DNA of 64,000 nucleotides from an uncultured Alphaproteobacteria bacterium (lineage in GTDB: Bacteria > Pseudomonadota > Alphaproteobacteria > HIMB59), in the NCBI GenBank assembly GCA_902575725.1, contig CACGSS010000002.1:1-64000 (forward strand), read 5' to 3'. This document shows, in pieces, positions 34,949 to 43,579 of the stretch. Below the pieces are notes generated by a model. It was not told the origin of the DNA and ran no database searches. It saw only the letters and a list, made by a program, of their open reading frames with translations. How positions within the stretch are numbered: position 1 is the first letter of the stretch; every line of letters starts with the position of its first letter. The position numbers and the translations under genes are program-made.

Positions 34949-35269
34949 CTGATTGGATATTTTTATTTAGCTGCAGCGGTCTTCTTCGGGATACTTTCAA
35001 ATAATTTTGCAAAAATATCAAATGGATACGAGAAATTCATACCAACTTCACTAAGTGCTATTTCCATAGTAATCGCGGTCTTTTTTATTTCTAAGGTAAT
35101 GAAGTTTTTACCAATGGGAATTGCCTATGCTTCTTATGCTGGTTTAGTGATTTTTGGAACGTTTATATTAAGTATAATTAAGTTTGGTCAGAATCCAAAC
35201 TTATATGGAATACTTGGTTGCGGGCTAATTATACTTGGTATTGTAATGGTAAACGCTCTGGGTAAATAA
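34949..35269 (+). CDS. Small multidrug-resistance (SMR) family membrane protein, no canonical start
   Basis: The frame after the dddP stop has no ATG, GTG or TTG near its 5' end; CTG (34949), ATT (34952) or ATA (34940) must serve, so ordinary gene callers would miss it. It gives about 106 residues in four helices, with SMR blocks IPTS and PMGIAYASYAGLV. The membrane-embedded Glu that is essential in EmrE (position 14) is replaced by Gly in AAVFFGILS, so proton-coupled drug export is unlikely. It ends one base before the convergent permease gene. Confidence 0.6.
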   Translation: MIGYFYLAAAVFFGILSNNFAKISNGYEKFIPTSLSAISIVIAVFFISKVMKFLPMGIAYASYAGLVIFGTFILSIIKFGQNPNLYGILGCGLIILGIVMVNALGK

Positions 35270-36163
35270 TTACTTCATTCCAGTCATAGTGATACCTTCA
35301 ACAAATCTTTTTTGAGCAACTATGAAAGCCACAATAAGTGGAATTGTAACAGTAACAATCGACGCCATCATAGGTCCAAATTCATCACTATCAATTCCGC
35401 CTCTAAATTCTCTAATACCAAGTGGTGGTGTAAATAAATCACGATTACCTGTGATAACAATCCTAGGCCAAAAATAATCATTCCAGTGAGCAACAACTGA
35501 GAAAATTGCAAAAGCGAGTAACGCTGGGATAGCTACAGGAAGCATAACTTTCCAAACAATAGAATATTCACCCATTCCATCCATTCTTGCAGCGTCAATC
35601 AGTTCATCTGGCACTGTCATAAAAAATTGCCGCATTAGAAAAATTCCAAACACAGATATCGTCCACGGTATTATTAAGGCTGCATAGGTATCCACCAGTC
35701 CAGCTTTTGCTAACATGACATACAACGGTAAAGCGATTGCATGTACAGGTATTAATAAACAGAACAGAACCATTGAAAAGACAAATTCCCTTCCTTTAAA
35801 CCTAAGCTTGGCTAGTGCATAAGAACATGGAAGTGCTATCAATACTTGTATTAAAAAGATTGAAACAGTCACAATCAAACCGTTCATTAAATACCTTGGA
35901 ATTGGGGCTTTTTTGAATGCAAACCAGAAATTGTATTTATAAGGTCGCATTGTACATACCTCTTCAGTGTATCCGTGCTTAGTACAAACTGGGAATGTTT
36001 GAATCTCCTGTGCTCCAACCAAACCTCCAGATATTGACTGAATTTCTTGTTGAGATTTAAGTGACATTGAAACCATCATGTAGAATGGGATCAACACAAT
36101 TAATGCTCCAATGATGAGCAGTCCATGCTTCCATGACTCTCCAATATAATGTCTAGCTAACAT
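35270..36163 (-). CDS. ABC transporter permease, UgpE type
   Basis: A permease with six helices and EAA loop DAARMDGMGEYSIVWKVMLP. The frame opens at 36187, but the ATG at 36163 follows the upstream stop directly, so I use that start. A periplasmic loop between helices 1 and 2 has an extra segment (about 35 residues) with two cysteines (VCTKHG, VCTMRP), unusual for UgpE. Confidence 0.75.
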   Translation of the reverse strand: MLARHYIGESWKHGLLIIGALIVLIPFYMMVSMSLKSQQEIQSISGGLVGAQEIQTFPVCTKHGYTEEVCTMRPYKYNFWFAFKKAPIPRYLMNGLIVTVSIFLIQVLIALPCSYALAKLRFKGREFVFSMVLFCLLIPVHAIALPLYVMLAKAGLVDTYAALIIPWTISVFGIFLMRQFFMTVPDELIDAARMDGMGEYSIVWKVMLPVAIPALLAFAIFSVVAHWNDYFWPRIVITGNRDLFTPPLGIREFRGGIDSDEFGPMMASIVTVTIPLIVAFIVAQKRFVEGITMTGMK

Positions 36164-36164
36164 T

Positions 36165-37121
36165 TTAGTAATGTACCCTTTTCTCAATCACATATCTTTG
36201 GAAGAATGTTAGCAAGATTATAAAAATTATAAATACAACAGTAATCGCAGCACCAATACTTGTAATATTTTGTTGAATTGCTTTTTCAAAAATTGCGTAC
36301 ATCATTACATACGTTGTTTTGGCGGGACCACCTTTTGTAAGAATTTCAATTGTGTCGAATACTTGAAATGACCTTATTGTCGTTATGGTAACTACAAAAA
36401 GAGTTGTAGGACCTAACATTGGCCAAGTTACAAGTTTAAATTGTTCCCAAGTTGACTGAGCGCCATCCATTTCTGCAGCATGATACAATTCTCTTGGTAT
36501 GCTTGTTAAACCAGCTAAGTATAACACCATATTAAACCCAAAGGCTTGCCATACTCCAATAAAACAAATTGTCCAAATCGCTGTTTTTTTATCTTTGAGC
36601 CAATACGGGAAATCCATATTGTTAGCACAAGCAAGACTGTACCAACTGTCCTCGGAACTAACCCAAGGTAGCCAATGAAAACCTAAAATAAATTCTCTTA
36701 TACCTCCGCATCCATTGGCAAGAAAAGAATTAATAATTCCAAGAGTTGGATGAAGAGTAAATTCCCAAGCAATAGCCATTGCCAATAAAGTAGCCATCAC
36801 CGGAAGAAAGAAAATTGTTTTATAAATATCAGCTCCAAATCGAAGAGAGTTGAGCATAATGGCTGCAACTAAGCCTAATACCACTGAAACAGGGACAACG
36901 ATTAACACGTAAGTTGCTGTTGATATAATCATTTTTATGTAAGTTTTTCTGGAGAACATTTTTTCATAATTCTCCGTACCTACCCATTCGAAACTAGAAT
37001 TACCAAGATTGTAATTAGTAAATGAGATACCTCCGGCTAAAAAAATTGGAAGTATTAATATGACAATCATTAGTATGATTGCAGGCCAAACAAACCAAAT
37101 ATGTGCTTTAGAGTGGTGCAT
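36165..37121 (-). CDS. ABC transporter permease, UgpA type
   Basis: A 318-residue permease with EAA loop HAAEMDGAQSTWEQFKLVTWP. Between helices it has a periplasmic insertion (about 45 residues) with NGCGG and SLACANN, again two cysteines, matching the insertion in the partner permease. It starts two bases after the ATPase gene's stop. In the minus-strand unit it is the second gene. Confidence 0.75.
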   Translation of the reverse strand: MHHSKAHIWFVWPAIILMIVILILPIFLAGGISFTNYNLGNSSFEWVGTENYEKMFSRKTYIKMIISTATYVLIVVPVSVVLGLVAAIMLNSLRFGADIYKTIFFLPVMATLLAMAIAWEFTLHPTLGIINSFLANGCGGIREFILGFHWLPWVSSEDSWYSLACANNMDFPYWLKDKKTAIWTICFIGVWQAFGFNMVLYLAGLTSIPRELYHAAEMDGAQSTWEQFKLVTWPMLGPTTLFVVTITTIRSFQVFDTIEILTKGGPAKTTYVMMYAIFEKAIQQNITSIGAAITVVFIIFIILLTFFQRYVIEKRVHY

Positions 37122-37123
37122 AT

Positions 37124-38239
37124 TTATTGGATACGCTCACCAGATGTTTCAAAAAGCATAGCCTCTGCATGAGAAGGACTTATTCTAACTGTTTCCCCAT
37201 TTGAAATCAGTCCAGCTGGTGAGCCTCTGACTATGATCTTAGAGTCAGATTGATCAACTTGAACATGGTAAAATATATCCGAACCAAGGTTTTCTCTGTA
37301 TGAAACTGTAGCCTCAAATGCAGGTTTGTTTGAGTCTTTTGTAATTTCTAAATGTTCTGGCCTCACAGCAACTAAAGCTTTTTGACTATTAGTATTAAAT
37401 TTTCTTTCAAGCTTAATGCCCATAAATTCAACAGAACCATCAGAGCTAATCTGAGCAGCAAATGTGTTAATTTTTGGGCTACCGACAAATTCTGCAACCC
37501 TTAAAGATGATGGATTATTATAAACCTCACTTGGTGTATCAAGTTGCAAAAGTTCCCCATCAATCATTACAGCCATTCGAGTTGACATTGTAAGTGCTTC
37601 AGCTTGATCATGTGTCACATAAATGAAAGTGGTCTTTAAAGAATTATGAAGCTCAGATAGTTCAGATCTCATATGAACTCTTAATGCAGCATCAAGATTT
37701 GATAAAGGTTCATCCATTAAGAATGCAACTGGTTCTCTTACCATCGCTCTTCCTAGTGCCGCTCTTTGTCTTTGACCACCTGATAGTTGACCTGGCTTCC
37801 TATCAAGTAGTTCTGTTATTTTTAAAGTTTCAGATGTTTTAAAAACAAGGTCATCAATTGATTTCTTTTTTTCTTTTCTACTAGGTACAAAATTACCAAC
37901 TAGAGGCAACCTCTCTACAAAACTATAGTCTCTTAATTTCAAAGGTGTTTCTAGATTTTTTCTGACAGTCAGGTGCGGGTAAAGAGCGTAAGATTGGAAA
38001 ACCATTGCTAAGTCTCTCTTGCTAGCTCTGGTGCTGTTAACATTCTTATCATCAATAATTACATCGCCACTATTTTGTTGCTCTAATCCAGCAATAATTT
38101 TTAACAAAGTGGATTTGCCACAACCGGACGGACCGACTAATGTTAAAAATTCACCATCTTGGATATCAAGGCTTAGTTGTTTAAGCACCTCAGTTGAGCC
38201 AAATGACTTATTGATGTTCTTTAAAGAAATTGTCCCCAT
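37124..38239 (-). CDS. ABC transporter ATPase, UgpC/MalK type
   Basis: A 371-residue ATPase with Walker A GPSGCGKST, signature LSGGQRQR, MDEP, switch His in VTHDQAEA and a TOBE domain. An inserted stretch after the Q-loop region (YSFVERLPLVGNFVPSRKEK) makes it longer than usual. It is the first gene of the transporter unit, divergent from the phosphonoacetate hydrolase gene, and its binding protein is probably the one at 41186-42421. Confidence 0.8.
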   Translation of the reverse strand: MGTISLKNINKSFGSTEVLKQLSLDIQDGEFLTLVGPSGCGKSTLLKIIAGLEQQNSGDVIIDDKNVNSTRASKRDLAMVFQSYALYPHLTVRKNLETPLKLRDYSFVERLPLVGNFVPSRKEKKKSIDDLVFKTSETLKITELLDRKPGQLSGGQRQRAALGRAMVREPVAFLMDEPLSNLDAALRVHMRSELSELHNSLKTTFIYVTHDQAEALTMSTRMAVMIDGELLQLDTPSEVYNNPSSLRVAEFVGSPKINTFAAQISSDGSVEFMGIKLERKFNTNSQKALVAVRPEHLEITKDSNKPAFEATVSYRENLGSDIFYHVQVDQSDSKIIVRGSPAGLISNGETVRISPSHAEAMLFETSGERIQ

Positions 38240-38321
38240 CTATTTTTATTCCTCAAAACTAAAATAGTTCTGATTAAGACATTTTAAAAGTAAATTTGTA
38301 ATATTTATGTTAAAACTTTAT

Positions 38322-38353
38322 GAACAAATTTTAAAATAATCAAAAATTTGTTC
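38322..38353. promoter_or_regulatory. 11-bp inverted repeat in the divergent phosphonate promoter
   Basis: GAACAAATTTT and AAAATTTGTTC with a 10-base spacer, 22 bases before the phnA start codon and 82 bases before the UgpC-type ATPase start. It is a good candidate operator for a regulator of both directions; no regulator gene is adjacent. Confidence 0.6.
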
Positions 38354-38375
38354 TTTGTAGAGAGCAGTTATAATT

Positions 38376-39611
38376 ATGAGTGATAAAATTGACATTAATA
38401 AAAGACATTATAATAAGTCACTTACTTCAACTGTAGTAGTTATATGCCTCGATGGTAGTCAAAAAGAGTATATTGATATCGCCTCTTCAAAAGGATTGAC
38501 ACCAAATCTTGATAAAATATTGGAAAATGGCCAATATCTGATGGCTAACAGTGCTATTCCTAGTTTTACAAACCCTAACAACATTTCGATAGTCACAGGG
38601 CAGCCTAGTGATGTTCATGGAATAAGTGGTAATTTCTTTTATACCCCATCAACCGGTGAAGAAGTGATGATGAATGATCCACAATATTTAAGAGCTCCAA
38701 CTATTTTTGAGAAATATTATAATGAAGGTTATAAAATAGCAGTAATCACTGCTAAGGATAAATTAAGAACTCTTTTAGGTAATGGTTTAAAATTTAATGA
38801 AGGAAGAGCAATCTGTTTTTCATCAGAAAAATCAGATCAGGCCACTCTCAGTGAAAATGGTATAGAAAATATTAATGACTGGATTGGAATGAAAGTACCT
38901 GAAGTATATTCTCAGGATCTATCAGAATTTGTTATGGCTGCTGGGGTAAAATTACTTGAGGAATTTAATCCTGACATTATGTATTTATCTACCACTGACT
39001 TTATTCAACACAAATATGCACCTGGAGATAAAGAAGCAAATGATTTTTATCAGATGTTTGATAAGTATGTCAGTAAAATTTGTAGTAATGGGAATTCGGT
39101 TGTTATCACTGCAGATCATGGAATGAAGTCTAAAGCAAATATTAATGGAGAACCTAATGCCATCTTCCTTCAAGATTATTTAGATGACCAAATGGGTAAA
39201 GATGAGGCTAAAGTAATACTTCCAATTACTGACCCTTATGTAGTTCATCATGGTTCACTGGGATCGTTTGCCACAATATATGTAAAAGATAAATCAAAAA
39301 TTGATGAAACAATCAGCAAAATATCATCAATTAAAGAAATTGAAGTAGTTGTTAAACAAGAAGAAGCATGTAGAGAATATAGGCTACCTTCAGATAGAAT
39401 AGGTGATATCGTATGCATGTCATCTGAAGATATGACAATTGGTACCTCAAAAGCTAATCATGATCTTTCAAAATTAAAGGAACCCCTTAGATCTCATGGA
39501 GGTCATCATGAAAGAGAAGTTCCTTTTATTTCTAATAAAAAACTAAACATTGCCAAAGATCAAAGTTTAAATAACTATGATGCATTTTTTTATGCTATTA
39601 ATGGAGCTTAA
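38376..39611 (+). CDS. phnA: Phosphonoacetate hydrolase
   Basis: A 411-residue alkaline-phosphatase-fold enzyme that splits phosphonoacetate into acetate and phosphate. The metal and nucleophile set can be placed: D26, T65 (SFTNPNN), D208 and H212 (TTDFIQH), D247 and H248 (TADHGM), H377 (HGGHHERE). The spacings match those of the characterised Sinorhizobium PhnA (D29, T68, D211, H215, D250, H251, H377). No signal peptide, so cytosolic; a phosphonate uptake system is needed. Confidence 0.88.
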   Translation: MSDKIDINKRHYNKSLTSTVVVICLDGSQKEYIDIASSKGLTPNLDKILENGQYLMANSAIPSFTNPNNISIVTGQPSDVHGISGNFFYTPSTGEEVMMNDPQYLRAPTIFEKYYNEGYKIAVITAKDKLRTLLGNGLKFNEGRAICFSSEKSDQATLSENGIENINDWIGMKVPEVYSQDLSEFVMAAGVKLLEEFNPDIMYLSTTDFIQHKYAPGDKEANDFYQMFDKYVSKICSNGNSVVITADHGMKSKANINGEPNAIFLQDYLDDQMGKDEAKVILPITDPYVVHHGSLGSFATIYVKDKSKIDETISKISSIKEIEVVVKQEEACREYRLPSDRIGDIVCMSSEDMTIGTSKANHDLSKLKEPLRSHGGHHEREVPFISNKKLNIAKDQSLNNYDAFFYAINGA

Positions 39612-39613
39612 TC

Positions 39614-41053
39614 ATGATTGATAAAATTATTAATGAGGGTATGAGGATTGGTGGAAAAACTGTTCACACCGATAACAAGATTGATGTTATTTATCCCTTC
39701 ACAGGTAAAGTTATAGGCACAGTACCAGCTGGCACAGCAGAACATGCTCAAAAAGCCTTTGATATTGCTGCAAATTATAAACCTAATTTATCTAGATATG
39801 ATCGTCAAAAAATACTTCAAAAGACTGCTGAAACACTTGTTGAGAGAAAAGAACAAATCTCTGATCTAATTTCACTTGAGTCTGGGCTATCGAAACAAGA
39901 TACGCTTTATGAAGTTGGTAGAGCCTTTGATGTATTTTCTCTTACTGCTCAGCTTTGTATCCAGGATGACGGAGAAATTTATTCTTGTGATTTAACACCT
40001 CATGGAAAACATAGAAAAATATTTACAATTAGAGAACCGCTTAACACTATATCTGCAATCACTCCATTTAATCATCCTTTAAATATGGTTGCTCACAAAA
40101 TAGCTCCATCAATAGCAACTAACAACTGTACTGTTTGTAAACAAACTGAATTGACCCCTTTAACGGCTATGCTACTAGCAGATATTTTATATGAATGTGG
40201 CCTTCCTCCAGAAATGTTTTCAATTTTAACAGGATGGCCTGAAGACATTGGGAATGAAGTAATTAAAAATAAAAATATAGATTTAATTACTTTTACAGGA
40301 AGCGTTGGTGTTGGAAAACTGATAGCTGAAAATGCAGGTTACAAAAGAACTGTTTTAGAGTTAGGTGGAAACGACCCTTTAATAGTTTTGAGTGACTTAG
40401 ATGATGATGATTTAAATAAAGCAGCTGATCTAGCAATCATGGGAGCAACAAAAAACTCTGGTCAAAGATGCACTGCTGTAAAAAGAATATTAGTTCAAGA
40501 ATCAGTTGCTGATAAATTTGTCGAGCTTGCTTTGGAAAAAGCTAAAGCAATAAAATTTGGTGATCCCATGGATATTAATAATCAGTTGGGCACAGTAATT
40601 AATAAAGAGGCAGCAAGTATGTTTAATGACAGAGTAAATAAAGCTGAACAGGATGGTGCAAAAATTCTTTATAACCCTGGGGTCCAAGAAGCTCTTGTGC
40701 CGCCAATTTTTATAGACAACGTTAATTATAAATCAGAACTTGTTGTTGAAGAAACCTTTGGTCCAATTGTGCCTGTCATTAGAGTTCCCAATGATGATGA
40801 AAAAGTAATGGAAATTTCAAATTCAACGGCCTTTGGTTTGTCATCAGGTGTTTGTAGTAACGATTTTAGAAGAATTAAAAAATACATAAGCGGTCTTAAT
40901 GTGGGCACAGTTAATATTTGGGAAGTGCCCGGTTACAGAATTGAGATGTCACCTTTTGGCGGAATAAAAGACTCAGGATTAGGCTATAAAGAGGGTGTAA
41001 TAGAGGCTATGAAAAGTTATACAAATGTAAAAACCTTCTCATTACCTTGGTAA
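39614..41053 (+). CDS. phnY: Phosphonoacetaldehyde dehydrogenase
   Basis: A 479-residue aldehyde dehydrogenase with catalytic Cys in NSGQRCTA, Glu in LELGGNDP and FTGSVGVGK. The [22 protein letters not shown] tail is typical of PhnY, which oxidises phosphonoacetaldehyde to phosphonoacetate. The gene starts two bases after the phnA stop, so the two enzymes form a short pathway in one operon. Confidence 0.85.
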   Translation: MIDKIINEGMRIGGKTVHTDNKIDVIYPFTGKVIGTVPAGTAEHAQKAFDIAANYKPNLSRYDRQKILQKTAETLVERKEQISDLISLESGLSKQDTLYEVGRAFDVFSLTAQLCIQDDGEIYSCDLTPHGKHRKIFTIREPLNTISAITPFNHPLNMVAHKIAPSIATNNCTVCKQTELTPLTAMLLADILYECGLPPEMFSILTGWPEDIGNEVIKNKNIDLITFTGSVGVGKLIAENAGYKRTVLELGGNDPLIVLSDLDDDDLNKAADLAIMGATKNSGQRCTAVKRILVQESVADKFVELALEKAKAIKFGDPMDINNQLGTVINKEAASMFNDRVNKAEQDGAKILYNPGVQEALVPPIFIDNVNYKSELVVEETFGPIVPVIRVPNDDEKVMEISNSTAFGLSSGVCSNDFRRIKKYISGLNVGTVNIWEVPGYRIEMSPFGGIKDSGLGYKEGVIEAMKSYTNVKTFSLPW

Positions 41054-41185
41054 TTAATAGCTTTTAGGAATTATTCACAGATTTTTTCTCACACATACTG
41101 ATTATTTATACTTTGCTTTAAAAATTTAACTTATTCTTAACATTAAGGATTTAATAATTAATTATTATTATTTTAAGGAGGGACT

Positions 41186-42421
41186 ATGAAAAAAGTAATC
41201 TTAGGATTTTTTGCATCAGTTTTCGCATACAACGCTAATGCGGTAGAAATTGAATTTGCATATCCTTATTCAGGTTTGTTCGATGTGACATACCAGGCAA
41301 TTATGCCAGAGTTTGAAAAAGCTCATCCTGACATTAAAGTTAAGTTCAGAGCAACTTATGAAAACTATGAAGATGCTACTGCTACTATACTAAGAGAGTC
41401 AACATCAGGAAACTTACCTGATATCACCATGCAAGGTCTTAATAGACAAGCACCTTTAGTAGACAAAGGTATCGCTTTATCTTTAGAGCCTTTCATTGCT
41501 AATGAGCCAGATTTTGCAAAAGACGGTTATCATGAAGCTATGTTGAGCTTATCTACCTTTGGAGGAGAGGTTTATGGCTTGCCATTTTCAGTATCAACTC
41601 CAGTTGGTTACTACAACATGGATCTTTTAGCAAGTGCTGGTGTTAGCAGCATTCCATCTAATTGGGATGAAGTCATTGACGCTTGTAATAAATTAGAAGC
41701 TGCAGGACACGGTACACTTTACTTTGGATGGAATATTACAGGTAACTGGTTCCATCAAGCTCTAATGCATAGCCAAAATGTTCCAATGGTTAAAGATGGA
41801 GCTGTTAATATGGGAGGAGATGCTGGTCTAAAAACTTTAGAACAAATGAAAGATATCATGGGTGGCTGTAATATGCCTAACTATTCTATTGCTGACGGAC
41901 AAGCTGCGTTTAATGCAGGTACTATTGGTATGATGTTTTGGAGTACTAGTAGTTTAGGCTCTGTTGAAGCTGCAAAAGCTGACTTTGAACTAAAGACTGC
42001 GCCTTTCCCAGGAATACCTGGTGTTAATGGTGGAACTCCAGCTAGACTACCTGCCGGTGGTAACGCAGCGATGTTAGTTACTACTTCAGATGATCCTGAA
42101 AGAGTACAAGCGGCATGGACATTTTTAAAGTTTATCACATCAGGTGTAGGAGCAGCTGCTGTTGCAGAAACAACAGGTTACGTTCCTCCTAACAAAGCTG
42201 CAAATGACCTGTTAGGTGATTTTTATGATGCAAACCCCAACAAGTTAACTGCTGTTAATCAGCTGCCTTTGTTAGCTGATTGGTTCGCATATCCTGGAGA
42301 AAACGGTCTTGCTGTGACTCAGGTAATCTATGATTATACTGAGACCATTGCTACAGGTGACGCCGACGACATGGGCGATCTTCAGGAAGAAATGATGGAG
42401 GAAATTGAAGACTTAATGTAG
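41186..42421 (+). CDS. Extracellular solute-binding protein, UgpB type
   Basis: A 411-residue family 1 binding protein with a signal peptide (to about residue 19, NANA) and strong AAGGAGGG ribosome binding site. Its place next to phnA/phnY and opposite the UgpAEC-type genes, with no other unpaired binding protein nearby, makes it the partner of that transporter. The ligand may be a phosphonate or an ester of one; Ugp itself takes glycerol-3-phosphate. The C-terminus is strongly acidic (EEMMEEIEDLM). Confidence 0.75.
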   Translation: MKKVILGFFASVFAYNANAVEIEFAYPYSGLFDVTYQAIMPEFEKAHPDIKVKFRATYENYEDATATILRESTSGNLPDITMQGLNRQAPLVDKGIALSLEPFIANEPDFAKDGYHEAMLSLSTFGGEVYGLPFSVSTPVGYYNMDLLASAGVSSIPSNWDEVIDACNKLEAAGHGTLYFGWNITGNWFHQALMHSQNVPMVKDGAVNMGGDAGLKTLEQMKDIMGGCNMPNYSIADGQAAFNAGTIGMMFWSTSSLGSVEAAKADFELKTAPFPGIPGVNGGTPARLPAGGNAAMLVTTSDDPERVQAAWTFLKFITSGVGAAAVAETTGYVPPNKAANDLLGDFYDANPNKLTAVNQLPLLADWFAYPGENGLAVTQVIYDYTETIATGDADDMGDLQEEMMEEIEDLM

Positions 42422-42453
42422 GTCTTTTCAATTCCGTTTATCATTAGATTTTT

Positions 42454-42489
42454 AAACAGCAGCTAGTATACTGGCTGCTGTTTTTTTTT
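42454..42489 (+). terminator. Rho-independent terminator after the binding-protein gene
   Basis: AAACAGCAGC and GCTGCTGTTT arms around a 10-base loop, followed by a T-run. It ends two bases before the start codon of the MetE-like gene, so that gene must be reached by readthrough or by a promoter inside this region. Confidence 0.8.
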
Positions 42490-42491
42490 AA

Positions 42492-43574
42492 ATGAGCATC
42501 AAAACTACAACCATTGGAGCTTATCCAAAACCTAATTACACACCTATAAGAGATTGGTTTCTCCAAGATAAATCTGACGAAGAAAAAAAACAATCCAAGG
42601 GATTGTTATCAAATTGGGATCCCAAAAGTGAAGACCATAAAGTATATGAAGAGAAAGATGAGGAAAAAGAAAAACTATTCTTAAAAGCTATTGAAGAAGT
42701 AATTCTTGATCAGACAAGTAGCGGAATAGATATCCCCACAGATGGTGAAGTAAGGCGAGAAAACTATATTTTTTATCAATTGAGATTTTTTAATGGGGTA
42801 AGCTTTGAACACTTAACGACTAAATCAGTCAGGAAAGGAGCTTTTGAAGCAACACTCCCAACAATTACAAGTAAAGTTTCAAATAAATCATTACGATTAG
42901 TAGATGATTGGAAATCTGCACAGCAGTTTACTAATAACCCAGTGAAAATAACTATACCTGGTCCTATGACAATAACTGACTCCATTGCTGATGACTATTA
43001 TAATGATCCCAAAAAAATGGGTTATGATCTAGCTTTATGTATTAGTAATGAAGTTAAGGCTCTATCCGAAGCTGGTTGTCAATACATTCAAATTGATGAA
43101 CCAGTGTTCGCCAGAAAACCAGAAGAAACACACGATTATGGTATGGAAAATTTAGAAAGAGCAATGCATGGAATACTAAAAGAAACTCAAAAAGCTTGTC
43201 ATATTTGCTGCGGTTATCCTAACTCGCTTGACTCAGAACACTACAAAAAAGCAGATCTAGATGCATATGATAAAATTGCTGACTTAGTTGAAGACTCTAG
43301 TATAGACGAAGTTTCTTTGGAAGACTCTCACCGACCTTTAGATTTAAAATTATTAGAAAAATTTAAAAAAACCAAAGTTATTATGGGTTTGATTGATGTA
43401 GCTAAAAGTCGTATGGAAAGTGTCGAGGAAATTCAAAAAAGGATCAGAGAACTTCTTGAGCATATTGATGAGGAAAGATTAATTGCTGCTCCTGATTGTG
43501 GTCTAGGGTTTTTTGATAGAAATCAAGCAAAACAAAAAATGCAAATTCTCTCAAAAGCTGTTAAAAATCTCTAA
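42492..43574 (+). CDS. Core-MetE-like methyltransferase (cobalamin-independent methionine synthase family)
   Basis: A 360-residue protein equal to the C-terminal catalytic half of MetE; the N-terminal half found in full-length MetE is missing. Zinc ligands are placed at H237 and C239 (ACHICCG), E277 and C336 (APDCG), matching H641, C643, E665 and C726 of E. coli MetE. Core-MetE enzymes make methionine from homocysteine with methyl donors that differ from methyl-tetrahydrofolate and are often unknown. No ribosome binding site: the ATG follows the T-run of a terminator. The operon partner is an iron-type dehydrogenase. Confidence 0.75.
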   Translation: MSIKTTTIGAYPKPNYTPIRDWFLQDKSDEEKKQSKGLLSNWDPKSEDHKVYEEKDEEKEKLFLKAIEEVILDQTSSGIDIPTDGEVRRENYIFYQLRFFNGVSFEHLTTKSVRKGAFEATLPTITSKVSNKSLRLVDDWKSAQQFTNNPVKITIPGPMTITDSIADDYYNDPKKMGYDLALCISNEVKALSEAGCQYIQIDEPVFARKPEETHDYGMENLERAMHGILKETQKACHICCGYPNSLDSEHYKKADLDAYDKIADLVEDSSIDEVSLEDSHRPLDLKLLEKFKKTKVIMGLIDVAKSRMESVEEIQKRIRELLEHIDEERLIAAPDCGLGFFDRNQAKQKMQILSKAVKNL

Positions 43575-43579
43575 ATCTT

